Below, piece after piece: positions 14,110 to 21,992 of a stretch of 23,900 nt of DNA. The DNA lies in assembly GCA_934524965.1 (NCBI GenBank), contig CAKSYU010000029.1, positions 1-23,900 on the forward strand, read 5' to 3'. Both the position numbers and the translations under genes were made by a program. The notes beneath the pieces are model-generated. The model was not told the DNA's origin. It saw nothing but the letters and a program-made list of their open reading frames with translations, and searched no databases. Origin of the DNA: an uncultured Angelakisella sp. (lineage in GTDB: Bacteria; Bacillota; Clostridia; Oscillospirales; Ruminococcaceae). Within the stretch, counting starts at the first letter, position 1; each line of letters opens with the position of its first letter.

Positions 14110-14787
14110 ATGCCGAATAATAACCGCAAGCTGCACGATATGCACCCGCTGCGGCTGCTGCCGCTGGCGCTGTGTGTGGCAATGGTGGTATTCTGCCTTA
14201 TCCGCGGCGGCTTTTCGGTGGAGGATATCCTGGGCTACGCACCGAAGAACATCTGGCTCGCGGCGGGCTTTCTGCTGCTGCTTTACGCCGCCAAAAGTCT
14301 CAGCATCGCGTTCCCCATTATGGTGCTGCAGGTGGCAGCAGGGCATCTTTTTGACCCTGCGGCGGCGCTGGCGCTCAATATTCTGGGGCTTGCCATCGAC
14401 CTTTCCATTCCCTACGGCATCGGGCGCTTTTCCGGCAGTGGGCTTACCGCCCGCCTGCTTGCCCGCTACCCCAAGATGGACAGCCTGATGAAAAGTCAGG
14501 AGGGGCATTATCTTTTTCTTTCGTTTTTCCTGCGGGTCATTTATCTGCTCCCCGGCGATGTGGTAAGCATGTATTTCGGCTCGATCAAGGCTCCCTACCC
14601 CACCATCCTGCTGGGCGGATTGCTGGGCGGTCTGCCCAGTCTGCTTGCCGCTACCCTGCTGGGCGCCAGCGTTTCGCAGGTCGGCTCCCCCGCCTTCTGG
14701 ATCGCCCTCGGCATCACCGCCGGTGTTTCGGCGCTCTCGCTTTTGGGCTATCTGCTGTGGCAGCGGGCGCAGAAGGCAAAGGCGTGA
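14110..14787 (+). CDS. DedA/TVP38 (VTT-domain) membrane protein
   Basis: The 225-aa protein has about five to six hydrophobic segments, including LLPLALCVAMVVFCLI, WLAAGFLLLLYAAKSL and the C-terminal FWIALGITAGVSALSLLGYLLW. The VTT core is visible from about 55 to 190: FPIMVLQVAAGHLF, then FLSFFLRVIYLLPGDVVSMY, where Arg followed by Pro in a re-entrant segment is the family hallmark, then LGGLLGGLPSLLAATLLG. DedA-type proteins act in membrane lipid (undecaprenyl-phosphate or phospholipid) translocation and envelope homeostasis. The ATG at 14110 has AAAGGAG about 11 nt upstream. It is divergent from the TetR gene, its possible regulator. Its stop codon overlaps the left end of a MITE-like repeat. 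Confidence 0.85.
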   Translation: MPNNNRKLHDMHPLRLLPLALCVAMVVFCLIRGGFSVEDILGYAPKNIWLAAGFLLLLYAAKSLSIAFPIMVLQVAAGHLFDPAAALALNILGLAIDLSIPYGIGRFSGSGLTARLLARYPKMDSLMKSQEGHYLFLSFFLRVIYLLPGDVVSMYFGSIKAPYPTILLGGLLGGLPSLLAATLLGASVSQVGSPAFWIALGITAGVSALSLLGYLLWQRAQKAKA

Positions 14788-15074
14788 AAGTTTTGATTAA
14801 GGATTATCCCCTCCGTCAAACGACAGCAAACTGAGCCACAAGCAAGCTATTTTCACCTGCTCGGTGAAAGAACAACTTGCAAAAACCACGAATAAGGGGG
14901 AACCCTCTCTTGCAGGGTTCCCCCTCTTTGCAAAATGACCCACCGGATCATTTTGCAAATTCAGCCCCTTTCGGAGCGCCCTCCGGAAAAGGATTTCGCT
15001 TGCTGCGGCAAGCGACCAAGGCGCTGCCTTTGGAAACCGCAAGCCTTTTGAAAAAGGCTTGACCGAAAACTTTT
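14786..15074. repeat. MITE-like palindromic intergenic element
   Basis: The 289-bp non-coding block is bounded by imperfect terminal inverted repeats: GAAAGTTTTGATTAAG at the left and the reverse complement of AAAAGTTTTCGGTCAAG at 15058-15074. Inside are consecutive hairpins: GGGGGAACCCT/AGGGTTCCCCC (14896-14924), TTTGCAAAATGA/TCATTTTGCAAA (14927-14959), CGGAG/CTCCG extended (14967-14992), TCGCTTG/CAAGCGA (14996-15015), CCAAGGC/GCCTTTGG (15016-15033) and AAGCCTTT/AAAGGCTT (15041-15060). No credible ORF is seen. No clear target-site duplication was found. The structure suggests a dispersed palindromic element, possibly also acting as terminator of the DedA gene. Confidence 0.5.
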
Positions 15075-15223
15075 ATATTGTTTTTCCCCCACCATTTCCC
15101 AAACCCGTAAACTTTCTGTGAAACTTTGTGCGAATTCTACACTTTCACTGCAAATTTAGTCGATTTCGTCCGTATTAGTGAGAGGACTTCTCATCGTTAA
15201 CGATAAATAAGAAAAAGCGACCA

Positions 15224-15314
15224 ACCCTCATCGAAAAGCCGAGGGTCAGCCGCCAACGCAAGCCCCATCGAGAAAACAGGGGCTTGCTAAATTGCACCTT
15301 GAAAACAGAATAAG
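15224..15314 (+). other. rRNA-spacer-like remnant with two hairpins
   Basis: ACCTTGAAAACAGAATAAG (15296-15314) resembles the conserved ACCTTGAAAACTGAATA found in Firmicutes just before the 23S rRNA. Before it are the hairpins ACCCTC/GAGGGT (15224-15246) and GCAAGCCCC/GGGGCTTGC (15258-15287). No 16S or 23S sequence is present on either side: after 15314 comes the 3' end of the methyltransferase gene. It may be a leftover of an rRNA operon or an unrelated structured RNA. Confidence 0.3.
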
Positions 15315-15331
15315 TCCTTTTCGCACGCGCG

Positions 15332-16144
15332 TCACTTCACGCGCAACTCCCAGAACGCCACTGCACTGGCGGCAGCCACGTTCAGCGAATCCACGCCGTG
15401 CTGCATGGGAATTCTCACTGTGTAGTCGCAGTTTTCGATGGTGTGCGCGGTAAGCCCCGTCCCCTCGGTGCCCAAAATGATCGCCAACTTTTGCTCCACC
15501 GCAAGGTCTTTATCATCGATCGAAACGGAGTCATCACGCAGCGCCATTGCCGCCGTCCTAAAGCCCATCGCCTTCAGCTGAGGCAGGTAGTCGTCGGCAC
15601 TTTCCATGTAAGCCCAAGGGATCTGGAATACCGTTCCCATACTGACCCTGACGGCTCGGCGGTTCAGCGGGTCGCAGCAGGTCGGGGTCAGCAGTACAGC
15701 ATCAATGCCCAATGCCGCCGCCGAGCGAATGATCGCCCCGACATTGGTGGAATCCACCACATTTTCCAGCACCGCCACCCGACGGGCTGCGGCACAAAGT
15801 GCTACACAGTCCATAGGTACCGGACGGCGCATGGCGCAAAGCACCCCACGGGTCAGCTCATAGCCGGTCAGGGCGGCAAGCACCTCCCGTTCTCCGGTGT
15901 AAATGGGGATCTCTCCGCAGTGGGCAATGACTGCCGCCGCCTTGCCCTCTATGAATTTCCGTTCGGTGAGGACGGCAAGCGGCTGACAGCCGGCATTCAG
16001 CGCCAAGCCGATGACAGTGGGGCTTTCCGCGATGAAAATGCCCTTTTCCGGCTCCAGCCTGTTGCGGAGCTGCGCTTCGGTAAGGCGGCAGAAAATATCC
16101 AGCTCCGGCTGGGAAAGATCGGTGATGCTGATGATGGGCGGCAT
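15332..16144 (-). CDS. SpoU/TrmH-family RNA 2'-O-methyltransferase
   Basis: The 270-aa protein transfers a methyl group from S-adenosylmethionine to a ribose 2'-OH in rRNA or tRNA. The N-terminal 100 residues form the substrate-binding domain (FCRLTEAQLRNR, KGIFIAESPTVIGLAL). The SPOUT knot follows with all three motifs: motif 1 ENVVDSTNVGAIIRSAAALG (127-146, Asn134 and Arg140), motif 2 ILGTEGTGL (223-231) and motif 3 VRIPMQHGVDSLNVAAASAV (243-262). The exact target cannot be told from sequence. The start is ATG 16144, with AGGAAAGGGG about 12 nt upstream and TATAAT at 16181-16186 (minus strand). The long upstream reading to 16693 runs antisense through the cysteine synthase gene and is rejected. 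Confidence 0.9.
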   Translation of the reverse strand: MPPIISITDLSQPELDIFCRLTEAQLRNRLEPEKGIFIAESPTVIGLALNAGCQPLAVLTERKFIEGKAAAVIAHCGEIPIYTGEREVLAALTGYELTRGVLCAMRRPVPMDCVALCAAARRVAVLENVVDSTNVGAIIRSAAALGIDAVLLTPTCCDPLNRRAVRVSMGTVFQIPWAYMESADDYLPQLKAMGFRTAAMALRDDSVSIDDKDLAVEQKLAIILGTEGTGLTAHTIENCDYTVRIPMQHGVDSLNVAAASAVAFWELRVK

Positions 16145-16180
16145 GGCGATAGAAGTCCCCTTTCCTGCGTTCTGTTCCCC

Positions 16181-16186
16181 ATTATA
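16181..16186 (-). promoter_or_regulatory. -10 element of the RNA methyltransferase gene
   Basis: Reverse complement TATAAT lies 36 nt before the start codon. The -35 is weak. It falls after the cysK terminator, so the methyltransferase gene can be transcribed on its own. Confidence 0.4.
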
Positions 16187-16239
16187 GCAGGTTTTGGCGG
16201 TAAAGAAAAGGCGGGTTTTCCCCATTTGCCGAGGGCAAA

Positions 16240-16265
16240 ACACAAAAAGCCGCCCCAAGGGCGGC
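16240..16265 (-). terminator. terminator of the cysteine synthase gene
   Basis: On the minus strand GCCGCCC pairs with GGGCGGC over a 3-nt loop (16249-16265), followed by TTTTTGTGTTTT. It lies 30 nt after the cysK stop. Confidence 0.8.
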
Positions 16266-16295
16266 AGACCCCCGAGGCGGTTTTCGGTTCGGTTT

Positions 16296-17228
16296 TTATT
16301 CGGCAAACATGGGGCTGGAAAGGTAGCGGTCGCCGGTATCGGGTAGCAGAACCACAATGGTCTTGCCCTCAAATTCCGGACGCTGGGCAAGCTGCAGGGC
16401 GGCGTGAACAGCCGCGCCGGAGGAGATGCCGACCAGCACACCCTCACTTTGACCAATGAGCCGACCGGCGGCAAAGGCGTCCTCATCGGCAACGGGGATA
16501 ATTTCGTCATAGACCTTGGTATCCAGCACAGCGGGGACAAAGCCGGCGCCGATGCCCTGAATTTTGTGGGAACCGGCAACACCGGTGGAAAGCACTGCGG
16601 AGGTCTTCGGCTCAACGGCGACCACCTTGACCGCGGGGTTTTTCTCCTTGAGGTAACGACCGACGCCGGTAATGGTGCCGCCGGTGCCGACACCCGCTAC
16701 AAAGGCATCTACCACGCCATCGGTATCCTCCCAGATCTCGGGTCCGGTGGTGGCATAGTGGGCACGGGGGTTCGCCTCATTGACGAACTGCCCGGGGATA
16801 AAGCTGTGCGGGATCTCCTTTGCCAGCTCGTCGGCTTTGGCAATGGCACCTTTCATGCCCTGCGAGCCGGGGGTGAGCACTAACTCCGCGCCGTAGGCTT
16901 TCATCAGCTGGCGGCGCTCCATACTCATGCTATCCGGCATGACGATAATGATGCGATAGCCCCGTGCCGCCGCCACCGAAGCCAGACCGATGCCGGTATT
17001 GCCGGAGGTCGGCTCGATGATGACCGACTGGGGGGTAAGTACGCCCTTTTGCTCGGCGTCCTCGATCATGGCAAGAGCGACACGGTCCTTAACGGAGCCT
17101 GCAGGGTTAAAATACTCCATTTTGGCAAGGAGACGGGCTTTCAACCCGTATTTCTGTTCGAGATGGGTCAGCTCCAGCAGCGGGGTATGCCCGATGAGCT
17201 GTGCCGCGGAAGTATAAATTTTAGCCAT
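16296..17228 (-). CDS. cysK: cysteine synthase (O-acetylserine sulfhydrylase)
   Basis: The 310-aa PLP enzyme makes L-cysteine and acetate from O-acetylserine and sulfide. Visible motifs are NPAGSVKDR with the PLP lysine at 47, the substrate-binding loop [10 protein letters not shown] (Asn77), the phosphate-binding GTGGTITG, and GISSGAA near the C-terminus, ending in [14 protein letters not shown]. The length and motif order are normal for CysK; there is no CBS regulatory domain. The start is ATG 17228 with GGGAGG 7 nt upstream; a longer in-frame start at 17267 lies between the promoter and this site and is less likely. A near-consensus promoter and repeat operators precede it and a terminator follows, so it is a one-gene unit under probable sulfur or cysteine control. 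Confidence 0.95.
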   Translation of the reverse strand: MAKIYTSAAQLIGHTPLLELTHLEQKYGLKARLLAKMEYFNPAGSVKDRVALAMIEDAEQKGVLTPQSVIIEPTSGNTGIGLASVAAARGYRIIIVMPDSMSMERRQLMKAYGAELVLTPGSQGMKGAIAKADELAKEIPHSFIPGQFVNEANPRAHYATTGPEIWEDTDGVVDAFVAGVGTGGTITGVGRYLKEKNPAVKVVAVEPKTSAVLSTGVAGSHKIQGIGAGFVPAVLDTKVYDEIIPVADEDAFAAGRLIGQSEGVLVGISSGAAVHAALQLAQRPEFEGKTIVVLLPDTGDRYLSSPMFAE

Positions 17229-17251
17229 AATACAACCTCCCTTATGAATGA

Positions 17252-17310
17252 TACCTTTTCGGTACACTTTAGCTTGGTACAGTTATATCACTGTGGAATG
17301 CATTTGTCAA
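17252..17310 (-). promoter_or_regulatory. cysK promoter with GGTACA operator repeats
   Basis: On the minus strand TTGACA (17305-17310), a 17-nt spacer and TATAAC (17282-17287) form a strong promoter. Just downstream, TGTACC occurs twice with starts 15 nt apart (17276-17281 and 17261-17266), and TACC-N5-GGTA (17252-17264) is an inverted repeat. Sites around the start of transcription suit a repressor; a CymR/Rrf2-type cysteine regulator is a guess from the gene's function. Confidence 0.7.
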
Positions 17311-17322
17311 TAGAAAAGTAGA

Positions 17323-17344
17323 GCGGAGGGAAAAATCCCTCCGC
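17323..17344 (-). terminator. hairpin ending the complete repeat-protein gene
   Basis: GCGGAGGG (17323-17330) pairs with CCCTCCGC (17337-17344) over AAAAAT. On the minus strand it is followed by TCTACTTTTC, an imperfect T-tract. The same hairpin lies behind the upstream paralogue at 21941-21962. Confidence 0.5.
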
Positions 17345-17374
17345 CCTGCGGTTTTGTATTGCTTCTATGCGGGT

Positions 17375-20300
17375 TTAACGGCGGAAATAGGTGACGAAGC
17401 GGCTGGTGCGAACCAGCAGTGCCGCTACGGTGGTGGCAGCGCCGGTGCCGGGGTTGTTGACCTCAGGGGTCGTTTCCGGTACGCGAACCTCTACGGTGAC
17501 CTTGGAACGACCGCAGATGCTGCATTCCTTGTCTTCATCGGTGAGGTACTGATGAGGCGCTTTCTCATCGGGAGCGCCGCAGCCGGTGCAGACATGCCAG
17601 TGACCATCGGCATCGCTTACCCAAGCCTCACCGAAGGTGTGACCCTGCTGCTCCGCTGCAATATAGCCGCAGACGGTGCAGTGCTTATCGGTCTGTTCGG
17701 TAGCAGCGGGAACATTCCAGCTGTGCTCCTCAAAGCCGCTCTTGCCGCCGCAGACGGTGCAAACCTTGTGGTAATGTCCGATCTCCTCGGCGTACTGTCC
17801 CAGCTCCTCCGCCGGAAGTTCGGTGTACTCGTGGGCGCCGAAGCTGGCTTCGGTCTCGCCGGTGTAGCTGATACGGTCGGCTTCATTGGCGGCGTCCTTT
17901 GCACTGGCGCCGCAGCGGACGCAGGCGAACCAATAGGTCGTGTGGCTCTGGCAGTCGGCTGCCTCGTCCTTGACATAATCGGCGGTCTCGATCATCTTGG
18001 TGTAGCTGTGGCCCAGTGCTTCACCGTCCTCGAAGGTCTCGGTGGAAGCCTCGCCGCAGACGCAGGAGAGCTTATACACTGCCTTTTCGGTGCAGGTGGC
18101 GGGTCTTACCAGATATGCTGCATCGGTATTGTGCTGATCGAAGTTATGGGCTGTTTCGTTCAGCTTCACATCGGGGTGATGCTGGCAGGCGTTCCAGTGG
18201 GTATTGCCGTCGTGGGAGAGGGTGGTCTCCGGAACATGAGCCCCCACGCTGGTCGTCTGGCTGCCGGTGAAGGAAACACGGTCGGCTTCGTTGGCTGCGT
18301 CCTTTGCGCTGGCATCGCAGCGGGAGCAGGCATACCAGTAGATGTTATGACCGGTGCAGTTGGCTGCCTCCTTAAGATAGGGGTCGGTCTCGATCATCTT
18401 GGTATAGTCATGTCCGAGGGCAGAGCCGTGCTTGGTATAGCTCTCGGTGCCCTTGGCGCCGCAGACGCAGGTGTAGTAATAGGTCGCGTCGGCGGTGCAG
18501 GTGGCAGCGTCCTTCCGCTCGGTCTCATTCTGTTGATTAAAGGTGTGGGTCTCCTCCAGCAGGACAACTTCGGGGTGATGGACGCAGCGCTTTATATGCT
18601 TTTCGCCTGCGATGGTGTAGTTGGTATCGGCAACATGGGAACCGATCTCGCCCTCGAAGGTCTTAATGTTGGAAACAGCGGTACAGCCCGCATGGGAGCA
18701 ACTGTAATAGTAAATATCATGCTCGGTGCAGTCCTTAGCGGTGGACTTCAGGGTATCGCTGTTCTTTAGTTCCTTGTTGAACTGATGACCCAGCGCGGTA
18801 TTTTCCTTAGCAAAGGTCTCGGTACCCTTAGCGCCGCAGACGCAGGAGTAATAATAGGTCGCGTCCTCGGTGCAGGTGGCGGCAGAGGCAAGGTATTTCT
18901 CCTCCATGACCTTCTGATCGTAGGTATGGGCGGTGACATTCATTTTCACATCGCTGTGATAGCGGCAGACATTCCAGTGCTCGCTTTCGGAGGCGGCGTA
19001 GTTTGCCGTATCCGCGACATGCTTGCCCTGCTCGCCGTTATAGTGTTTATCCTGTGCATTGGCATCGTCCTTGGCGCTGGCATTGCAGCGGTCGCAGAGG
19101 AGCCAGTAGGTATTATACTCTTGGCAGTCGGCTGCCTTGCTGCGCAGGTTGGCAGCGGTCTGCTCCTGCTTTACATAGTTGTGACCCAGAGGATCACCGA
19201 CGGTGAAGGTCGCGCCGTTTTTCTCAAACTTGGTGCAGCGGCAGGACTTGTGGTAAGTGGCAGCCGTGGTGCAGTCCGCGGCGGAGACGAGGTACTCATC
19301 CGCTACGACCTCGAGGTTGTAGTTGTGGACATGGGGCTGCTTTGCTTCGCCGATATACTGGCAGACGGTGCAGAATTTCGCGGTCTCCTCGGTGGCGGCT
19401 GGAACATTCCATGTATGGGCTTCGCCGTCGTCTTCGGTGCTGCAGAGGGTGCAGATGTGATAGTGCTTATTGGCGTCAGCGTTCTCTGCCAGATAGGTGG
19501 CGGTGAAGCTGTGCGCGCCGACCGTTGCGCCCTCAAAATACTTATCGGAAGCATCGCTATCCTCACCGGCGGAAGCACCGCAGGTGGAGCATGCCAACCA
19601 GTAGGTATTGTGGGACAGGCAGTTGGCGGCTTCGGCTTTCAGATGCTCGGCATCTTCCAGACGGGTGGTGTAGTCATGGGGGGCGAGTTCACCGAACTCC
19701 ACGCCGCACTTGTCGCAGGTTGCTTTCTGGGTGCAGGTGGCGGGGGTGGTGGAGCTGTGTTCCTCGGTTGCGCCACCGTTATCGTAGCCGCAGACGGTGC
19801 AGCCCTGCCGGTGGGTGTTGGTACCTGCCACGGCAGTATAACCGAGTTCATGGTTTGCGGTGCCAAGAACCTCGTTGCAGTCGGGGCAGACCTCATTGTG
19901 GGTCGTTTCATCGACGGAAACGAACTTATGGGGATTAACATGGTGGCAGATCACACCGATATCGATGTAGTGGATCGCCCTATTATCTGCGAAGCTGCTG
20001 ACCGTTTCAGCAAAGGTCGTTCCGGTGGTTCCCTCAAAGTCGCTTGCCATGTACTTCTTGGCAGACGCTTCATCGGCACCGGCTTTGATATACAGCTCGG
20101 GATTGCCGATAGTGATGGAGCCGCCTTTTATTGTAAGAACCTGATAGGTGCGGGTGCTGTTATTGGTGAGCTTGAGGGGAGCGTTGACGGTAAGGTGAAG
20201 CCCGAGACCATAAATGGCAGCGGCACTCTGTGTGCCGGTGTAGCCAATGGTCATGGGAAGATTGACTGTCATTGACTTTTCTGCATTACCGGTATAAAAT

Positions 20301-21742
20301 TCCACAGCATTTCTATTAGATGTGGTCAGCGTAAGCGTACCGGTCCCCTCAAAGATAAGATCCGCCCGAGAATGGATGGCATACTTATATTTGGTAGCGA
20401 TGGAGCAATCGCCGGTGACATTGACCGTGATGGGGTACGGAATATCCCCAAGATCATTGTTGCCGAAGTACAGAGTACCCTCGGAGTACGCGGCATTGAA
20501 ATTATTAAGATACAAGGTGTGCGCAGCGGAATCGTAATAGAAGCTGCCCCTGGAGCCATCGGTGGTGGCAAGCAGACGGCTCGTCGTGGAATTGAGCACA
20601 TAGCCCTGATCGCACTCCGGGTTTGTTGTATTAAATATAACAGGGCAAGCCAAATCGCCATAGGAGAAGGTGTTATCTTTGTTCTCCTCGTAAGCGCCGC
20701 ACTTGCAGCTGCGGTAGTAGGTGGCGGGGCTGGTAAGGGTAGCCGCTGTTGCCAGATAGCGCCCCTCTGCTACCTCCTGGTCATAGACATGAGATTCGGC
20801 ATTTGCTTTGACACTGTAGTAGATCTGGACAACATTGTCCACATTATTCCTGGGATATATTCCGGTTTCCTGCTTGCTGGGGAGCTGCAGTCCATTGGGC
20901 GCGGTGATATAGTCATCCAACCCGTCTTTATTGCAGGTCCAAGCCACATACCACCAGTGACCGCTGCCGGTGCCCTGATAAGGCTTGAAGGTTTTCAGCT
21001 CGATGGCACCTTCATTTTCAAGGGTGAGCGCGCCGCCCAAATTGAGGGCATAGCACTTCTCCCTCGTATAGGTGTGTTCAATTTCGGTACGGGTCGCCGA
21101 GAGCTTCGCACGATCCTTAATGGTGAGATCGCCGCCTACATAAATGCCATGCTGCTCAGGTCTATGGTATTTGCACACGGTGGTAAAGTCGGCGTCATCC
21201 TGAATGATAAGGTTGCCCGCAATACGAACCGGTGTGCCGGAGTGGCTGGTGTTGCTGGTATAGTCACCGCCGCGGGTAAGCAACGAGCCGGGACCGGAAA
21301 TGGTGACGGTGCCATCTGCATTTGTTGTGTAAATGGCATAAATCAAATTAGCGCCTTCATGGTCGCCGATCTTATTGGCGCCCAGCAGCTTGATGTTCAG
21401 ATCGCCCTGCGTCAGATAGATAAAAGAGACGCCCGTTGTATTGACGGCGACCTTAGAAGCATTAATATTGTTCAGGGTGATCGTAGAGGTAGCCGGCTCC
21501 CACTTGACCTGATAATTATTAGCGGAAGCGCCGGTCTGCGTGATGGTGGAATCGACGTCACCGTTGGTGTCTACTTTCTCCCGATAAAGCCAGTAGCTTA
21601 CCTCGCCCGTGGATGGAAGATCGGTATAGCATACCCTGACTTTGGTTTCCACCGTGCCGCTATCCGCCGCAAAAACGGTGGTGGGCAGCATGGTGAGGAG
21701 CATACACAGTGCCAGCAGGACACTGAGCAGGCGTTTCTTCAT
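17375..21742 (-). CDS. giant secreted Cys/His-repeat protein with beta-helix-like N-terminus
   Basis: The 1455-aa protein has a signal peptide (MKKRLLSVLLALCMLLTMLP to the AFA-AD cleavage site). Residues of about 30-620 contain strand-rich repeats such as TLNNINASKV, VTISGPGSLLTRGG and LTLTTSNRNAVEFY, resembling the right-handed beta-helix or Cthe_2159-like carbohydrate-binding region. From about 630 to 1400 come repeated Cys/His modules (ATCTEDATYYYSCVCG, LGHxY, YWxACxRCGASA, HxWNVPAATE). The repeat type is widespread in secreted Firmicutes proteins but has no established function; paired C-x-C and C-x-x-C with His could bind metal or form disulfides. The end has NPGTG (1430-1434), a short hydrophobic stretch broken by Arg, and RR. 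AAAGGAGG precedes the ATG. Surface display is inferred. Confidence 0.85.
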   Translation of the reverse strand: MKKRLLSVLLALCMLLTMLPTTVFAADSGTVETKVRVCYTDLPSTGEVSYWLYREKVDTNGDVDSTITQTGASANNYQVKWEPATSTITLNNINASKVAVNTTGVSFIYLTQGDLNIKLLGANKIGDHEGANLIYAIYTTNADGTVTISGPGSLLTRGGDYTSNTSHSGTPVRIAGNLIIQDDADFTTVCKYHRPEQHGIYVGGDLTIKDRAKLSATRTEIEHTYTREKCYALNLGGALTLENEGAIELKTFKPYQGTGSGHWWYVAWTCNKDGLDDYITAPNGLQLPSKQETGIYPRNNVDNVVQIYYSVKANAESHVYDQEVAEGRYLATAATLTSPATYYRSCKCGAYEENKDNTFSYGDLACPVIFNTTNPECDQGYVLNSTTSRLLATTDGSRGSFYYDSAAHTLYLNNFNAAYSEGTLYFGNNDLGDIPYPITVNVTGDCSIATKYKYAIHSRADLIFEGTGTLTLTTSNRNAVEFYTGNAEKSMTVNLPMTIGYTGTQSAAAIYGLGLHLTVNAPLKLTNNSTRTYQVLTIKGGSITIGNPELYIKAGADEASAKKYMASDFEGTTGTTFAETVSSFADNRAIHYIDIGVICHHVNPHKFVSVDETTHNEVCPDCNEVLGTANHELGYTAVAGTNTHRQGCTVCGYDNGGATEEHSSTTPATCTQKATCDKCGVEFGELAPHDYTTRLEDAEHLKAEAANCLSHNTYWLACSTCGASAGEDSDASDKYFEGATVGAHSFTATYLAENADANKHYHICTLCSTEDDGEAHTWNVPAATEETAKFCTVCQYIGEAKQPHVHNYNLEVVADEYLVSAADCTTAATYHKSCRCTKFEKNGATFTVGDPLGHNYVKQEQTAANLRSKAADCQEYNTYWLLCDRCNASAKDDANAQDKHYNGEQGKHVADTANYAASESEHWNVCRYHSDVKMNVTAHTYDQKVMEEKYLASAATCTEDATYYYSCVCGAKGTETFAKENTALGHQFNKELKNSDTLKSTAKDCTEHDIYYYSCSHAGCTAVSNIKTFEGEIGSHVADTNYTIAGEKHIKRCVHHPEVVLLEETHTFNQQNETERKDAATCTADATYYYTCVCGAKGTESYTKHGSALGHDYTKMIETDPYLKEAANCTGHNIYWYACSRCDASAKDAANEADRVSFTGSQTTSVGAHVPETTLSHDGNTHWNACQHHPDVKLNETAHNFDQHNTDAAYLVRPATCTEKAVYKLSCVCGEASTETFEDGEALGHSYTKMIETADYVKDEAADCQSHTTYWFACVRCGASAKDAANEADRISYTGETEASFGAHEYTELPAEELGQYAEEIGHYHKVCTVCGGKSGFEEHSWNVPAATEQTDKHCTVCGYIAAEQQGHTFGEAWVSDADGHWHVCTGCGAPDEKAPHQYLTDEDKECSICGRSKVTVEVRVPETTPEVNNPGTGAATTVAALLVRTSRFVTYFRR

Positions 21743-21827
21743 AAATTAGTTCCTCCTTTTACCTCTTTTACATTGGGGTCATACCTGCCCATGGGTAGGG
21801 CAAAGCTCGCCCCTGCAGGACGCTTCC

Positions 21828-21833
21828 ATTATA
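21828..21833 (-). promoter_or_regulatory. -10 element of the complete repeat-protein gene
   Basis: Reverse complement TATAAT lies about 85 nt before the start codon. The -35 is weak. The leader contains the small hairpins CCTGC/GCAGG and GCCC/GGGC (about 21787-21820), which may be regulatory; no known riboswitch consensus was recognised. Confidence 0.4.
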
Positions 21834-21940
21834 GATAAAAACAAGAACCAAAACTGCCCCACGGGGTGAAATGTCGATAATTCTGCGCAAAATGCATCGA
21901 TGCCACAATGGGATGGGCTGGAATTTGGGCAAAAAGCAGA

Positions 21941-21962
21941 GCGGAGGGAAAAATCCCTCCGC
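21941..21962 (-). terminator. hairpin ending the upstream paralogue
   Basis: GCGGAGGG (21941-21948) pairs with CCCTCCGC (21955-21962). On the minus strand TCTGCTTTTTG follows, giving a better T-tract than the copy at 17323. It was duplicated along with the gene's 3' end. Confidence 0.55.
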
Positions 21963-21992
21963 CCTGCGGTTTTGTATTGCTTCTATGCGGGT

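Noticed and set aside
15332..16693. 453-aa reading of the RNA methyltransferase
   Set aside because: The upstream 183 residues cross the cysK terminator and overlap the 3' end of cysK on the same strand in another frame; the ATG at 16144 gives the normal family length.
21743..21830. c-di-GMP (GEMM) or other riboswitch before the giant repeat gene
   Set aside because: The leader can form small hairpins, but I could not match the conserved core of any known riboswitch class.
17354..21838. Three long plus-strand ORFs (471, 496 and 488 aa) opposite the giant repeat gene
   Set aside because: They are antisense shadows of a GC-rich repetitive gene, with low-complexity Gly/Ala/Val translations and no ribosome binding sites; the minus strand has signal peptide, repeats and clean start.
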